Shown: positions 14,913 through 25,102, counted from the stretch's first letter. The stretch: DNA of 64,000 bases from Amycolatopsis sp. DSM 110486 (GCF_019468465.1 NZ_CP080519.1:4603001-4667000); one strand, 5' to 3'. Notes: generated from the letters alone by a model not told the origin. Made by a program: numbers and translations.

Positions 14913-17342
14913 ATGACTTCGTCCGAAGGACCCCACGACGGGGACTCCTCCCCGGCCCGTTCCGGCTCCGACCCGGACAGCCCCAGGCCGCCCGCCGGCG
15001 CTCGACGGCCCAGCCTCGCCGAGCGCAAGGCCGCCGCCCGCGAGCGCGCCCGCGCCGAGACCCGCCGTGAGCGCCGCACGAGCGGCCGCCGGCCCGTCGA
15101 CAGCCCCGGCGCCGCGGCCGACCGCGATGCCACCGGCGGCGTCTCGTCCCGCGCGAATGGCAACGCCCCCGCGAACGGCACGGCTCCCGCCGATGCCGGC
15201 GACCAGCCACCCGCCGCCCGCGGCGAGACGGCGACCTCGACCAGGAGCGCCCGCAGCGGCGAGTCGAGTGGCGACGAGCCGGCTGCCGCCCCCGGCGAGA
15301 CAGGGACCTCGGCCAGTAGCGACCGAGGCGCGGGCCGAGGGCAGAGCCCGGTGCGCGGCGAGGTCCGTGCCGGCGAGCCGAGCATCGCGACCGGCGGCAC
15401 CCACACCGGGCGGCAGCGAGAGCGCGGCAGCGCGCGCGATGAACTCGGCACGATCGATCGTGAGGCGAGTGCCGGGAGCGGAGCCGGGGCTGCGAGTCAA
15501 GGCAGCCATGGCAGTCGTGACAAGGAGAGCGCAGCAGTCAGTGGTGGCGTGACCCGCACCAACCCCGGCAGCGCCACGACCACCGAACCGGACCGGGCCC
15601 CCACCGCGCACTTCGACCTCGAATACACCGACCGCGCCCCCTCACCGCAGCTCAAAACCGCCGTCGCGCTCCTCAGCATCGGCGCCCTCGCCCTGACGGC
15701 CGGCGCGATCCTCCCCGTCTCACCCGACGCGAACCCGGGCTACCTCGCCTGGCCCCTCCTCGCCCTCCTCGCGCTGGTCCCCGCGGGCATCGTCGCCGCG
15801 GCGGCCTACAGCGGCAGGCACGGCCTGGCCGCCGGCCTCACCGCGGGCCTGGCCGCCCTCGCTCCCGGCCGCCTCCTCCTTGACCTGCAGTTCTTCGCCA
15901 ACGGCTCCAAAACCGTCCGCCCCGAGCTGTACCTCCCCGACCGCCTGCTGGACCGCAGTGCGGTCGGCGCGGGGTTCTGGCTGCTTCTCGCCGGCCACGT
16001 CCTCACGATCGCCGCCGGGATCGCGGCCGGGCAGGTGGCGCGGCAGCTCAACGAGGTCGCGGGCGACGACGGCGGACGACGGCGGTGGCGGCTGGTCGTG
16101 CCGCTGCTCACCATCGCCGCGGGCGTCGGGCTGTTGATGGCGCCCGTCATCTCGGACAACCCGTTCTTCCCGGCGTACTCGGCGTTCGAAGGTCCCGGTC
16201 TGGCGCTCACCGGCTACGTCGTCATCGCGGGTGCGCTGCTGCTCGCCGTCGTGCTCGGATTCGGCGCGGCGTCCGACGGCGTGGCGCGCGGGACGCTGGG
16301 CGGCGCGGCCGCGGCGACGTTCGCCGTGGCGCTGCCGCCGTTGGTCGGCGGGCTGGCGGTGGGCGGGCTGCATCTCGCGTGGGGTCCGGTCGTCGCCGTC
16401 GTGGCGATGCTGGTGGTGCTCGTTCTCGCGCCCCTCGCGACGCCGCAACTCGCCCAGGTCGAACGCACCGATCTGGCCGGCGAAGCACGCGTTCCGAGCC
16501 TCACGCTGTGGCGCACCGCCACGGCACTGCTCGCCTTGCTGACGGCAGTCGTCGGAGTCGTGGGCGCGCTCGCCCCGCAACTCGACACGGCCACCGCGAC
16601 CCAGAGCCCCGCCCGCTGGCTCCTGCTCACGGCCGCGATCCTCGTCGCCCTGCCGGCGCCGTTCCTGTTCGCGTTCAAAACCGCCCGCGGTATCCTCGCC
16701 GTCCTCTGGGCCGGCGTCGTCCTCGCCGGCACGGCCGTGCTCAGCACCGCGATCACCGCGTCGCAAGCGACCGGGCTGACGGGGCTCGACGGTCTCGGCG
16801 GCACCATCAGCTACCACCTCGGCGCCGGCGCCGTGTTCACCGCGATCGCGCTCGGCCTTGCCGGGCTCACTGCGCTAGCGGCCGCCATCACCGGCGTCGT
16901 CGAGCGCGACGACGAAGGCACCGAAGGTCCGCGCCCCCGGGTGCTGCTGCCCGTCGCCGCGGCCGCGATCCTGTCCGTCCTCGCCTTCGGCACGCCGGTG
17001 TTCACCGCGCCCGACTACCCGTCGCCCGGGCTCTGGTCCGATTTCGACACTCCGTCGTGGGGACTGCTCACCGCGCTGCTGGTCGTCCTCGGCGTGCTCG
17101 CGCTGAGCGTCCGCTCACGGCCCGGCGCCGCCGCGGCCGCGCTCACCGGGGCGGTGCTCGTGCTGGCTGTCCACGTGGCACAGCTGCCGCTCGTCGGGAT
17201 CGCCGGACGGACGCCCGCGCTCGGGTTCTGGTTCGGCCTCGCCGCGATCGTCGTCACGGCAACAGCCGCCGCGACGGCCGCCGCCGGGGGCGAAAAAACG
17301 GCCCCGGTGGGCGGACTCACACCCCCTGACCGCGCACGGTGA
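14913..17342 (+). CDS. Large multi-pass membrane protein, unknown function
   Basis: An 809-residue protein. Residues 1-235 are a hydrophilic, low-complexity region rich in Arg, Ala, Gly and Ser, starting MTSSEGPHDGDSSPARSG. Residues 240-800 contain about a dozen hydrophobic helices, the first LKTAVALLSIGALALTAGAILP. No transporter signature is seen. The open frame runs back to 14301, but that part has no protein-like composition and a TAGCGT -10 hexamer lies 8 bases before ATG 14913. It sits upstream of sucC with 117 bases between. The family seems restricted to this group of actinomycetes as far as I can judge. Confidence 0.75.
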   Translation: MTSSEGPHDGDSSPARSGSDPDSPRPPAGARRPSLAERKAAARERARAETRRERRTSGRRPVDSPGAAADRDATGGVSSRANGNAPANGTAPADAGDQPPAARGETATSTRSARSGESSGDEPAAAPGETGTSASSDRGAGRGQSPVRGEVRAGEPSIATGGTHTGRQRERGSARDELGTIDREASAGSGAGAASQGSHGSRDKESAAVSGGVTRTNPGSATTTEPDRAPTAHFDLEYTDRAPSPQLKTAVALLSIGALALTAGAILPVSPDANPGYLAWPLLALLALVPAGIVAAAAYSGRHGLAAGLTAGLAALAPGRLLLDLQFFANGSKTVRPELYLPDRLLDRSAVGAGFWLLLAGHVLTIAAGIAAGQVARQLNEVAGDDGGRRRWRLVVPLLTIAAGVGLLMAPVISDNPFFPAYSAFEGPGLALTGYVVIAGALLLAVVLGFGAASDGVARGTLGGAAAATFAVALPPLVGGLAVGGLHLAWGPVVAVVAMLVVLVLAPLATPQLAQVERTDLAGEARVPSLTLWRTATALLALLTAVVGVVGALAPQLDTATATQSPARWLLLTAAILVALPAPFLFAFKTARGILAVLWAGVVLAGTAVLSTAITASQATGLTGLDGLGGTISYHLGAGAVFTAIALGLAGLTALAAAITGVVERDDEGTEGPRPRVLLPVAAAAILSVLAFGTPVFTAPDYPSPGLWSDFDTPSWGLLTALLVVLGVLALSVRSRPGAAAAALTGAVLVLAVHVAQLPLVGIAGRTPALGFWFGLAAIVVTATAAATAAAGGEKTAPVGGLTPPDRAR

Positions 17343-17386
17343 CCGACTTCACCAGGTGCGGAGTCCCCTGCTCCTGCGCTGGTCGC

Positions 17387-17392
17387 TAACCT
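17387..17392 (+). promoter_or_regulatory. Probable -10 element of the sucCD operon
   Basis: TAACCT lies about 67 bases before the sucC start in the AT-richer spacer after the membrane protein gene. No clear -35 is seen. Position-based inference. Confidence 0.35.
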
Positions 17393-17459
17393 CGACTGGT
17401 CCGACAGCGCGGTTCGGTAACGGACCACCACAGTGGCGTGTCGTCAGGAGACTGGAGTA

Positions 17460-18629
17460 GTGGACCTCTACGAGTACCAGGCGAGGGATCTCTTCGCCGC
17501 CCACGGAGTACCGGTTCTGCCGGGCTCGGTGGCAAACACCCCCGAAGAAGCCAAGGCCGCCGCGGAGCAGATCGGCACCCAGGTCGTCGTCAAGGCGCAG
17601 GTGAAGGTCGGCGGACGCGGCAAGGCCGGTGGCGTCAAGCTGGCCCAGACGCCGGACGAGGCCAAGGAGAAGGCGGAAGCCATCCTGGGCCTCGACATCA
17701 AGGGCCACATCACGCGCCGCGTGCTCGTGGCGGAAGCGTCGGACATCGCGTCCGAGTACTACTTCTCCTTCCTGCTGGACCGCGCGAACCGCACGTTCCT
17801 GGCGATGGCGTCCTCCGAGGGCGGCATGGAGATCGAGCAGCTCGCGGTGGAGCGCCCCGAGGCGCTCGCGAAGATCCCGGTCGACTCGATCGCCGGTGTC
17901 GACAAGGCGAAGGCGCTCGAGATCCTGAAGGCCGGCAACTTCCCGGCCGACATCATCGACGAGGCCGCCGACGTGGTCGTGAAGCTCTGGGAGACCTTCG
18001 TCTCCGAGGACGCCACCCTCGTCGAGGTCAACCCGCTGGTGCGCGACCCCCAGGACAAGATCATCGCCCTCGACGGCAAGGTCACCCTGGACGAGAACGC
18101 TTCCTTCCGCCAGGCCGGGCACGAGGCCCTGGTCGACAAGGACGCCGAGAACCCCCTCGAGGCGAAGGCCAAGGCCAAGAACCTCAACTACGTCAAGCTC
18201 GAGGGCCAGGTCGGCATCATCGGCAACGGCGCCGGGCTCGTCATGTCCACTTTGGACGTGGTGGCGTACGCGGGTGAGAAGCACGGCGGCGTGAAGCCGG
18301 CGAACTTCCTCGACATCGGCGGCGGCGCGTCGGCGGAGGTCATGGCGGCCGGTCTGGACGTCATCCTCAACGACACCGACGTGAAGAGCGTCTTCGTCAA
18401 CGTCTTCGGCGGCATCACCGCGTGCGACGCGGTCGCCAACGGCATCGTCGAGGCCCTGAAGATCCTTGGCGACGAGGCCACCAAGCCGCTGGTCGTCCGC
18501 CTGGACGGCAACAACGTCGTCGAGGGTCGCCAGATCCTGGCCGACGCGAACCACCCGCTCGTCACCGTGGTGGACACAATGGACAACGCGGCCGACAAGG
18601 CTGCCGAGCTCGCCGCGGCAGGTGCGTGA
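17460..18629 (+). CDS. sucC: Succinyl-CoA ligase (ADP-forming), beta subunit
   Basis: Makes succinate and ATP from succinyl-CoA in the TCA cycle together with the alpha subunit. The 389-residue product starts [22 protein letters not shown], has the ATP-grasp domain ([19 protein letters not shown], about residues 42-60) and the C-terminal CoA-ligase domain with [11 protein letters not shown] and [20 protein letters not shown]. The start is GTG 17460 with AGGAG 10 bases upstream; the open frame begins a few codons earlier. One base separates its stop from sucD. Length matches the family. Confidence 0.97.
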   Translation: MDLYEYQARDLFAAHGVPVLPGSVANTPEEAKAAAEQIGTQVVVKAQVKVGGRGKAGGVKLAQTPDEAKEKAEAILGLDIKGHITRRVLVAEASDIASEYYFSFLLDRANRTFLAMASSEGGMEIEQLAVERPEALAKIPVDSIAGVDKAKALEILKAGNFPADIIDEAADVVVKLWETFVSEDATLVEVNPLVRDPQDKIIALDGKVTLDENASFRQAGHEALVDKDAENPLEAKAKAKNLNYVKLEGQVGIIGNGAGLVMSTLDVVAYAGEKHGGVKPANFLDIGGGASAEVMAAGLDVILNDTDVKSVFVNVFGGITACDAVANGIVEALKILGDEATKPLVVRLDGNNVVEGRQILADANHPLVTVVDTMDNAADKAAELAAAGA

Positions 18630-18630
18630 G

Positions 18631-19518
18631 ATGTCGATCTTCCTTAACGAGAACAGCAAGGTCATCGTGCAGGGGCTCACCGGCTCCGAGGGCATGAAGC
18701 ACGCGACCAAGATGCTGAAGTCCGGCACGAACATCGTGGGTGGCGTCAACGCCCGCAAGGCCGGCCAGACCGTGAGCATCGAGGGCAAGGACCTCAAGGT
18801 CTTCGGCACCGTCGAAGAGGCGATCAAGGAGACCGGCGCCGACGTGTCGGTCATCTTCGTGCCGCCGAAGTTCGCCAAGGACGCGGTGCTCGAGGCCGTC
18901 GACGCCGAGATCCCGCTCGCCGTGGTGATCACCGAGGGCATCCCGGTGCACGACTCGGCCTACTTCTGGGCCCACGCCGTCGCCAAGGGCAACAAGACCC
19001 GCATCATCGGCCCGAACTGCCCGGGCGTGATCAGCCCCGGCAAGTCCAACGCCGGCATCATCCCCGCCGACATCTCGGGCCCGGGCCACATCGGCCTCGT
19101 CTCGAAGTCCGGCACGCTGACCTACCAGATGATGTACGAGCTGCGTGACATCGGCTTCTCCACCGCCGTCGGCATCGGCGGTGACCCCATCATCGGCACC
19201 ACCCACATCGACGCCCTCGAGGCGTTCGAGAAGGACGCCGACACCAAGGTCATCGTGATGATCGGTGAAATCGGTGGCGACGCCGAGGAGCGGGCCGCGG
19301 CATTCATCAAGGAGAACGTGACCAAGCCGGTCGTCGGCTATGTCGCGGGCTTCACCGCCCCCGAGGGTAAGACGATGGGTCACGCGGGTGCCATCGTGTC
19401 CGGTTCCTCCGGCACGGCGGCCGCGAAGAAGGAGGCCCTCGAGGCTGCCGGCGTAAAGGTCGGCAAGACCCCGAGCGAGACCGCCATCCTCGCGCGCGAG
19501 CTGTACAACAGCCTCTGA
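18631..19518 (+). CDS. sucD: Succinyl-CoA ligase, alpha subunit
   Basis: The CoA-binding and phospho-histidine subunit of succinyl-CoA ligase. The 295-residue product begins [29 protein letters not shown], with the CoA-binding Rossmann domain first ([15 protein letters not shown]), then [12 protein letters not shown] and the active His region [13 protein letters not shown], in which H is phosphorylated. It overlaps nothing: the ATG comes 1 base after the sucC stop, so the two are translationally coupled. A strong hairpin follows the gene. Confidence 0.97.
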   Translation: MSIFLNENSKVIVQGLTGSEGMKHATKMLKSGTNIVGGVNARKAGQTVSIEGKDLKVFGTVEEAIKETGADVSVIFVPPKFAKDAVLEAVDAEIPLAVVITEGIPVHDSAYFWAHAVAKGNKTRIIGPNCPGVISPGKSNAGIIPADISGPGHIGLVSKSGTLTYQMMYELRDIGFSTAVGIGGDPIIGTTHIDALEAFEKDADTKVIVMIGEIGGDAEERAAAFIKENVTKPVVGYVAGFTAPEGKTMGHAGAIVSGSSGTAAAKKEALEAAGVKVGKTPSETAILARELYNSL

Positions 19519-19540
19519 CCTGCCTGAACGCGGGTCACAC

Positions 19541-19570
19541 GGGCCGGGCACCAGTATGGGTGCCCGGCCC
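19541..19570 (+). terminator. Terminator after sucCD
   Basis: Perfect 12-bp stem GGGCCGGGCACC / GGTGCCCGGCCC with a 6-base loop, 22 bases after the sucD stop. The following T run is weak. Confidence 0.75.
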
Positions 19571-19728
19571 GCGGCGTTTCCGGCCGCAACCGATCGGGCA
19601 TCCCGTGCGTCCAACGGCCCGGACGGGGGACCCTCGGATGCGCTAGCGTTCGGCGACGCGGCCGTCACGTGATTCGTCCGGGTGCCACCTTCCCCCGGAG
19701 TTGCCGGCGAACGACAGGAGAGCTTCCG

Positions 19729-20430
19729 ATGACCTTCCCCAGCGGCGGGCCTGGCTACCCCCAGCAGGGCGGTGGCCAGCAGCAGCCCCCTCAGGGACCG
19801 CCCCCGTCGGGCGGGTTCCCGCAACAGCAGCCGCAGCAGGGACCGCCGTCCTCGGCCGGGCCGGTGCTGCCGCAGAACCTCCCACTCGTCCTCGCGCTCG
19901 TGGTGACCGTGCTGGGCGTCGTCCAGTACTTCATCGGCTTCTCCGACGAGGCGGGTGACGTCGGCCAGGACACGATCTTCCTGCTCACCGGTGGCCTGCT
20001 CGCGGCGCTGCACGCGCTGCCGAAGGCGCCGCGCGTGCTTCCGTTCGCCGCGCTGTTCAGCGTGGTCGGCGCGCTCGGGACGCTCGACACGGTGGTGGCC
20101 GAGCAGAGCACGCCGGGCATCGTCACGGTGGTGCTGATCCTCGGCATCGTGCAGATGCTGGTCGCGGTGGCCGCGCTGCTGATGGAGTACGGCGTGCTCA
20201 AGCCGCCGGCGCCCAAGCCCGCGGTGCCGCACTACCAGCAGTACGGCCAGGCGGGGCCCTACCAGCCGCAGCAGCAGCCGGGCCAGTTCCCGCAGCAGCC
20301 GGGCGCGACGCCGCCGGGCCAGCAGGCGACCACGTACGCGCCGCAGCAGGGCCAGTTCTTCCAGCAGCCGCAGGGAGAGCAGGGCAAGCCCCCGGGCACG
20401 CCGCCGGGCGGCTTCGGCCAGCAGGGCTGA
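19729..20430 (+). CDS. DUF5336 membrane protein (34-kDa antigen-like)
   Basis: A 233-residue protein with a Pro/Gln/Gly-rich N-terminus (about 1-45), four hydrophobic helices between 50 and 165 (LPLVLALVVTVLGVVQYFIGF first) and a long Pro/Gln-rich C-terminal tail. This layout matches the DUF5336 family that includes a mycobacterial 34-kDa antigen, and the position after sucD matches M. tuberculosis Rv0954. The role is unknown; some relatives are linked to envelope or septum functions. ATG 19729 has ACAGGAG 8 bases upstream, and a TAGCGT hexamer at 19644-19649 probably marks its own promoter. Confidence 0.85.
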   Translation: MTFPSGGPGYPQQGGGQQQPPQGPPPSGGFPQQQPQQGPPSSAGPVLPQNLPLVLALVVTVLGVVQYFIGFSDEAGDVGQDTIFLLTGGLLAALHALPKAPRVLPFAALFSVVGALGTLDTVVAEQSTPGIVTVVLILGIVQMLVAVAALLMEYGVLKPPAPKPAVPHYQQYGQAGPYQPQQQPGQFPQQPGATPPGQQATTYAPQQGQFFQQPQGEQGKPPGTPPGGFGQQG

Positions 20431-20450
20431 CCCGGTGCCCGGCCCGACCG

Positions 20451-20499
20451 CCCCAACGTGGCGTTCGGTGCGTTGGGCGCACCCAATGCCGCGTTGAGG
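20451..20499. repeat. Imperfect palindromic intergenic element
   Basis: A 49-base near-palindrome: the left arm CCCCAACGTGGCGTTCGGTG and the right arm agree at about 18 of 22 positions when folded. It lies after the DUF5336 gene and before a separate terminator. It looks like a small dispersed repetitive hairpin of the kind I recall from Amycolatopsis genomes; only one copy was noticed here. Confidence 0.6.
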
Positions 20500-20517
20500 C
20501 GCTTGTCACCTCGTGAA

Positions 20518-20556
20518 AACACCCGCTGTGACTCTCCGTGTCACAGCGGGTGTTTT
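20518..20556 (+). terminator. Rho-independent terminator
   Basis: Stem AACACCCGCTGTGAC / GTCACAGCGGGTGTT, perfect over 15 bp, with a short loop and a run of six T. It closes the transcript of the DUF5336 gene. The palindromic A/T extension means it may work on both strands. Confidence 0.9.
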
Positions 20557-20659
20557 TTGTTGTCCGGGTGCCCCCGACCGGGTGGGTTAGCTTCGCCACG
20601 CCCGGGGCGGGCGGCGTGCCTCACCCGGACGGTCCAGCACGGGTGTCAAGGTGCGAAGC

Positions 20660-22297
20660 ATGCAGCAGCTCACCAGTTCTCAACGCCCGCCGGGCGGCGA
20701 GCCGGTGGGCGACACCGTCGAACTCGACGCCCAGGTCGCTCCGGCCACCCGGGTGCGGGTGTTGCTCACCACCGCCTTCGGCCCGCTGATCACGGAGTAC
20801 GCCGTGGTCGCGACGCTGGTCGCGCTCGTCGCGCTGACCGCCGAACGCACCGCGTTCTCCGCCGCCGGCGTGCTGCTCTCGGCCGGCCCCGGCTGGCTCG
20901 CGGGGTTCCAGGTGCAGCTCGGCATCGGCGGCCACCCGCTGGGTGTGCTGCCGCTGCTGCCGACGATCGGCGCCGTGCTGCTCGTGGCGCGCACCGCGTC
21001 CGGCGCCGCGCTGCGGCTCGGCTGCACGACGCTGCGGCAGGCCGTTCCCCTGATCTCCGTGATCGGCGCCGCGCACGCGTTGTTCGGCCTTCTGATCGGA
21101 CTGCTCTCGCTCAGCGCGCCGGTGCGGGTGAACCCGCTGCTGGCGTTCGTGGTGCCCGGCGTGTTCGCCGTGCTGGCGGCCACGGGCGGCGCGGTGCGTC
21201 GCTGCGGCCTGCCCGCGGCGGTAGCCGAACGGCTCGACCCGTCGGCCGTGCGCGGCCTGCGCGCGGGCGCGCTGGGGCTCGCGGCGCTGCTGGCGGTGGG
21301 CGCGATCGTGTTCACCGTCGCCACGGTGGTGTCGGTGTCCACTGTGGACGATCTGTTCGAGCCCTCGTTCGGCAACAGCTTCGGGCTGTTCCTGCTTTCG
21401 GTGGCTTACCTGCCCAACGCCGTGGTGGCGGCGCTGTCGTTCGTCAGCGGACCCGGTTTCACGATCGGCTCGCTCGACGTCAGCCTCGTCGGCTACCGCG
21501 GTGGCTCCGTGCCCGCGGTGCCGCTGCTCGGCGGCATCCCCGAGCACACCGCCGCGTGGTGGCCCGTGCTGCTGGTGCTGCCGGCGGCCGTCGGCGCGCT
21601 GGTCGGCTGGTCGGTGCGCCACGCGGACGACGACCCGGCCGGCCGGATCCGGATCGTCGCCGTCGCGGGTGCCGTGGTCGGGTTCGGCTGCGTGGTGCTG
21701 GGGACGCTCGCGGGCGGGCGCCTCGCCGACGGCCCGTTCGACCCGGTGAGCGTGCCGGTCGGGGTGGCGTCGATCGTGGCGTTCTGCTGGATCGTGATCC
21801 CGGGTGGGTTCGTGGCGTTCTTCGCCGGTGAGCACGCGCCGGCCGCGCCGCCGGACACGCTGGAGGTCGAGGACGCCGGCGAGTTCACCGACGAAGAGGA
21901 CCTGGCTGACGAAGACCTGGCCGAAGATTCCGACGAGTCCGAAGAGGACACGGACGAACCGGGCGAGGAAGACGTCGACGAGGTCGATCCCGACGAACTC
22001 GATCCCGAAGCGGCGCCGGCCGACGTCGACCCGGAAGAGCTCGACACCGACGCGTCCGACACCGAGTTCACCGAGCCGGAACCGGGGCCCGGAACCGCTC
22101 CCCAGCCCCGGCAGCCCGAGCCCGACTATGACGAGTACGACGCCGAAGCCGAGGCCGAACTGGGCCTCGAGCTGCCCGAAGACGTCGCGCTCGACCAGCC
22201 GGAAGCCGGCCCGGACCGGGCCTCCGACGGGCGCGGAGCTGTGACCGAGTCCACCGACGGCTCCGGTGAGGACGAGGGCCGCGAGCGCGACCGTTAG
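20660..22297 (+). CDS. DUF6350 multi-pass membrane protein
   Basis: A 545-residue membrane protein with about ten hydrophobic helices between residues 30 and 385 and an acidic, Asp/Glu-rich cytoplasmic tail of about 150 residues (EDAGEFTDEEDLADEDLAEDS). The architecture and the position upstream of purN correspond to the actinobacterial DUF6350 family (M. tuberculosis Rv0955). Function unknown; an association with cell division has been proposed for relatives. I use ATG 20660 with AAGG upstream; GTG 20651 is the alternative. A TAGCTT hexamer at 20587-20592 is a candidate -10. The stop codon TAG overlaps a TAGGGT hexamer that may serve purN. Confidence 0.85.
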   Translation: MQQLTSSQRPPGGEPVGDTVELDAQVAPATRVRVLLTTAFGPLITEYAVVATLVALVALTAERTAFSAAGVLLSAGPGWLAGFQVQLGIGGHPLGVLPLLPTIGAVLLVARTASGAALRLGCTTLRQAVPLISVIGAAHALFGLLIGLLSLSAPVRVNPLLAFVVPGVFAVLAATGGAVRRCGLPAAVAERLDPSAVRGLRAGALGLAALLAVGAIVFTVATVVSVSTVDDLFEPSFGNSFGLFLLSVAYLPNAVVAALSFVSGPGFTIGSLDVSLVGYRGGSVPAVPLLGGIPEHTAAWWPVLLVLPAAVGALVGWSVRHADDDPAGRIRIVAVAGAVVGFGCVVLGTLAGGRLADGPFDPVSVPVGVASIVAFCWIVIPGGFVAFFAGEHAPAAPPDTLEVEDAGEFTDEEDLADEDLAEDSDESEEDTDEPGEEDVDEVDPDELDPEAAPADVDPEELDTDASDTEFTEPEPGPGTAPQPRQPEPDYDEYDAEAEAELGLELPEDVALDQPEAGPDRASDGRGAVTESTDGSGEDEGRERDR

Positions 22298-22350
22298 GGT
22301 TGGGGTGACCTGGTGAAGCGTGGTGCGCCTGAGGTGCGCCGCCACCGTGC

Positions 22351-22365
22351 AAGGAGCCCGTTCTG
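22351..22365 (+). promoter_or_regulatory. Ribosome binding site of purN and possible CTG start
   Basis: AAGGAG at 22351-22356 is followed after 6 bases by CTG (22363-22365), in frame with purN. The TTG at 22375 lies 18 bases after the site. The spacing favours the CTG as initiation codon, which would add four residues (M-A-S-R). Confidence 0.45.
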
Positions 22366-22374
22366 GCCAGCCGC

Positions 22375-22992
22375 TTGGACCTGCCGACCCCGGTGAAGAT
22401 CGTCGTGCTCGCATCCGGTTCGGGCACGCTGCTGCAGGCGGTGCTCGACGCCGTTGCCCGCCCCGCCTTTCCGGCGCGGGTCGTGGCCGTGGGCGCCGAC
22501 CGCACGGGCATCGAGGCGCTGGCGCGGGCCGAGCGCGTGAGCGTGCCGTCGTTCACCGTCCGCGTCGCCGACCACCCCGACCGCGACGCGTGGGACAAGG
22601 CGCTCACCGACGCCGTGGCCGCGTACGAGCCCGACCTGGTGGTGTCGGCGGGGTTCATGAAGATCCTCGGCGCGCAGTTCCTGTCGCGCTTTGCGAACCG
22701 GGTGATCAACACGCACCCGGCCTTGCTGCCGTCGTTCCCGGGGATGCACGCGGTCGCCGACGCGCTGGCGGCCGGCGTGAAGGTGACCGGGTCGACCGTG
22801 CACTTCGTCGACGCGGGCGTGGACACCGGCCCCGTCATCGCCCAGGAGGCGGTGGTCGTGGAGGCCGACGACACCGAAGACGTCCTGCACGAGCGGATCA
22901 AGGCCGTGGAACGCAGGCTGCTGGTTGAAACGATCGAGCGACTCGGCCGTGGTGGCTGCACCGTGGACGGACGAAAGGTGAGGTTTTCGTGA
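22375..22992 (+). CDS. purN: Phosphoribosylglycinamide formyltransferase
   Basis: Transfers a formyl group from 10-formyl-THF to GAR in purine synthesis. About 205 residues. Visible motifs: [17 protein letters not shown] (substrate phosphate loop), SAGFMKILG, the catalytic block [16 protein letters not shown] with Asn and His, and [17 protein letters not shown] with the catalytic Asp. Length agrees with the family. The start shown is TTG 22375; a CTG at 22363 fits the ribosome binding site better, and GTG 22393 is another option. The last 4 bases overlap purH (GTGA), so the two purine genes are coupled. Confidence 0.95.
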   Translation: MDLPTPVKIVVLASGSGTLLQAVLDAVARPAFPARVVAVGADRTGIEALARAERVSVPSFTVRVADHPDRDAWDKALTDAVAAYEPDLVVSAGFMKILGAQFLSRFANRVINTHPALLPSFPGMHAVADALAAGVKVTGSTVHFVDAGVDTGPVIAQEAVVVEADDTEDVLHERIKAVERRLLVETIERLGRGGCTVDGRKVRFS

Positions 22993-24551
22993 GCACTCCA
23001 GAGGGACGACGCCCGGTCCGGCGCGCGCTGATCGGCGTCTCGGACAAGGCCGGCCTGCTCGAGCTCGCGACCGGTCTGCACGCTGCGGGCGTGGAGATCG
23101 TGTCGACCGGCGGTACCGCGAAGGTGATCGCGAACGCCGGGGTCCCCGTCACGCCGGTGGAGCAGGTGACCGGGTTCCCCGAGTCGCTCGACGGCCGCGT
23201 GAAGACGCTGCACCCGCGCGTGCACGCAGGCCTGCTGGCCGACCAGGACAACCCCGACCACGTCGAGCAGCTGCGGAAGCTCGAGATCGCGGCGTTCGAC
23301 CTGCTCGTGGTGAACCTGTACCCGTTCACGCAGACGGTGGCGTCGGGCGCGAGCCCCGAGGACTGCGTGGAGAACATCGACATCGGCGGCCCGGCGATGG
23401 TGCGCGCGGCCGCGAAGAACCACGGCAGCGTCGCGGTGGTCGTGGATCCGGCGCGTTACGCGTGGGTGCTGGAGCAGGTCACGGCGGGCGGCTTCGAGCT
23501 CGTCGATCGCAAGCGGCTCGCGGCGCAGGCGTACGCGCACACGGCGGCGTACGACGCGGCTGTCGCTTCGTGGTTCGCCAACGTGTACGCGCCCGCTGAC
23601 GACTCCGGTTTCCCCGACTTCCTGGGCGCCACCTGGGACCGCGCCGACGTGCTGCGCTACGGCGAGAACCCGCACCAGAAGGCCGCGCTGTACCAGAGTT
23701 CGCAGCCGGGCCTCGCGCACGCGGAGCAGCTGCACGGCAAGGCCATGTCGTACAACAACTACGTTGACACCGACGCCGCTCGCCGCGCCGCGTTCGACTT
23801 CGCCGACCCCGCCGTCGCGATCATCAAGCACGCCAACCCGTGCGGCATCGCGGTGGGCGTGGACATCGCCGAGGCGCACCGCAAGGCCCACGCGTGCGAC
23901 CCGGTTTCGGCCTACGGCGGCGTGATCGCCACGAACCGGCCGGTGACCGTGGACGCGGCGGAGCAGATCGCCGAGGTGTTCACCGAGGTCGTGCTGGCGC
24001 CCGACTTCGAGCCGGAGGCGCTGGAGATCCTGCAGCGCAAGAAGAACGTGCGGCTGCTGAAGCTGCCCGTGATCGAGAACCCGGCGCCCGTCGAGCTGCG
24101 GCCGATCTCCGGCGGCGTGCTCGTGCAGACCGTCGACGCGATCGACGCGCCCGGCGACGACCCCGCCAACTGGCAGCTCGCCACGGGCACGCCGGCCGAC
24201 TCGGCGACCCTGGCCGACCTCGCCTTCGCGTGGCGTGCGCTGCGTGCGGTGAAGTCCAACGCGATCCTGCTGGCCCACGACGGCGCGACCGTCGGCGTCG
24301 GCATGGGCCAGGTCAACCGCGTCGACTCGTCGCGGCTCGCGGTCGCGCGTGCGGGCGACCGGGCGAAGGGTTCCGTCGGCGCGTCCGACGCGTTCTTCCC
24401 GTTCCCGGATGGGCTCGAGGTCCTGCTCGAGGCCGGCGTGCGCGCCGTCGTGCAGCCCGGCGGCTCCATCCGCGACGCCGAGGTGATCGCGGCGGCCGAG
24501 AAGGCAGGCGTCACCCTGTACCTGACGGGGACGCGCCACTTCGCGCACTGA
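22989..24551 (+). CDS. purH: Bifunctional AICAR transformylase/IMP cyclohydrolase
   Basis: Carries out the last two steps to IMP. The 520-residue product has an N-terminal cyclohydrolase domain ([48 protein letters not shown]) and a C-terminal transformylase domain ([27 protein letters not shown] with catalytic Lys-His, [20 protein letters not shown]). GTG start overlaps the purN stop by 4 bases. A strong terminator follows. Typical length and motif order. Confidence 0.97.
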   Translation: MSTPEGRRPVRRALIGVSDKAGLLELATGLHAAGVEIVSTGGTAKVIANAGVPVTPVEQVTGFPESLDGRVKTLHPRVHAGLLADQDNPDHVEQLRKLEIAAFDLLVVNLYPFTQTVASGASPEDCVENIDIGGPAMVRAAAKNHGSVAVVVDPARYAWVLEQVTAGGFELVDRKRLAAQAYAHTAAYDAAVASWFANVYAPADDSGFPDFLGATWDRADVLRYGENPHQKAALYQSSQPGLAHAEQLHGKAMSYNNYVDTDAARRAAFDFADPAVAIIKHANPCGIAVGVDIAEAHRKAHACDPVSAYGGVIATNRPVTVDAAEQIAEVFTEVVLAPDFEPEALEILQRKKNVRLLKLPVIENPAPVELRPISGGVLVQTVDAIDAPGDDPANWQLATGTPADSATLADLAFAWRALRAVKSNAILLAHDGATVGVGMGQVNRVDSSRLAVARAGDRAKGSVGASDAFFPFPDGLEVLLEAGVRAVVQPGGSIRDAEVIAAAEKAGVTLYLTGTRHFAH

Positions 24552-24561
24552 GGTTTTCTTG

Positions 24562-24597
24562 GGGGCCGGCTCTCTTTTCGAGGGCCGGCCCCTTTTT
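24562..24597 (+). terminator. Terminator after purNH
   Basis: Stem GGGGCCGGC / GCCGGCCCC with a 13-base loop and a TTTTT tail, 10 bases after the purH stop. It also lies at the end of the convergent GNAT gene. Confidence 0.9.
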
Positions 24598-25102
24598 ATT
24601 CACGAAGGCGCGCGTACACGACTTCGTCACGGTAGGCGCCGTCTCGCCAGGTCACCTGGCACATCAGGCCCTCACGGTGGAAGCCCGCCTTCTCCAGCAC
24701 GCGCTGCTCGGCGAGGTTCTCGCGGTCGGTGAACGCCTCGAGCCGGTGGGCGCGCGTGAAACGGAACAGGTGCTCGACCAGAAGACGGTGGGCCTTCGTG
24801 CCGAGGCCGTGGCCGCGGTGGTCGGGCAGCAGCGTCACCCCGATCTCGTAACAGCCACCCGCCGGCCCACCCCGATCGGCGGCCTCCCAGCTCGCCATCC
24901 CGGCCACCACCCCGTCCACGGTCACCGCGACGGCCGTCGACGCGTCCCCCACGAACCCGTCCTCGGCGAACCGCCGCCGGCGCTCCTGCGCGCTGCCGAA
25001 CCCGGCCCACTGGAACGCGCCCATCACGTCAGGCTCCACGGCGAACCGATCGAGCACCGGCAGATCTTCCTCGGCGAACGGCCGCAGGGCGAGGTGTTTC
25101 AT
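24596..25102 (-). CDS. GNAT-family N-acetyltransferase
   Basis: A 168-residue RimJ/RimL-like acetyltransferase. It starts MKHLALRPFAEEDLPVLDRF; the acetyl-CoA binding motif A is LLPDHRGHGLGTKAHRLLVEHLF (R-x2-G-x-G), followed by HRLEAFTDRENLAEQRVLEKAGFHREG, the conserved N...S.rvleK.GF block. Such enzymes acetylate small amines or ribosomal protein N-termini; the substrate is unknown. The open frame continues to 25348, but ATG 25102 is where the domain begins. It converges with purH. Confidence 0.9.
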   Translation of the reverse strand: MKHLALRPFAEEDLPVLDRFAVEPDVMGAFQWAGFGSAQERRRRFAEDGFVGDASTAVAVTVDGVVAGMASWEAADRGGPAGGCYEIGVTLLPDHRGHGLGTKAHRLLVEHLFRFTRAHRLEAFTDRENLAEQRVLEKAGFHREGLMCQVTWRDGAYRDEVVYARLRE

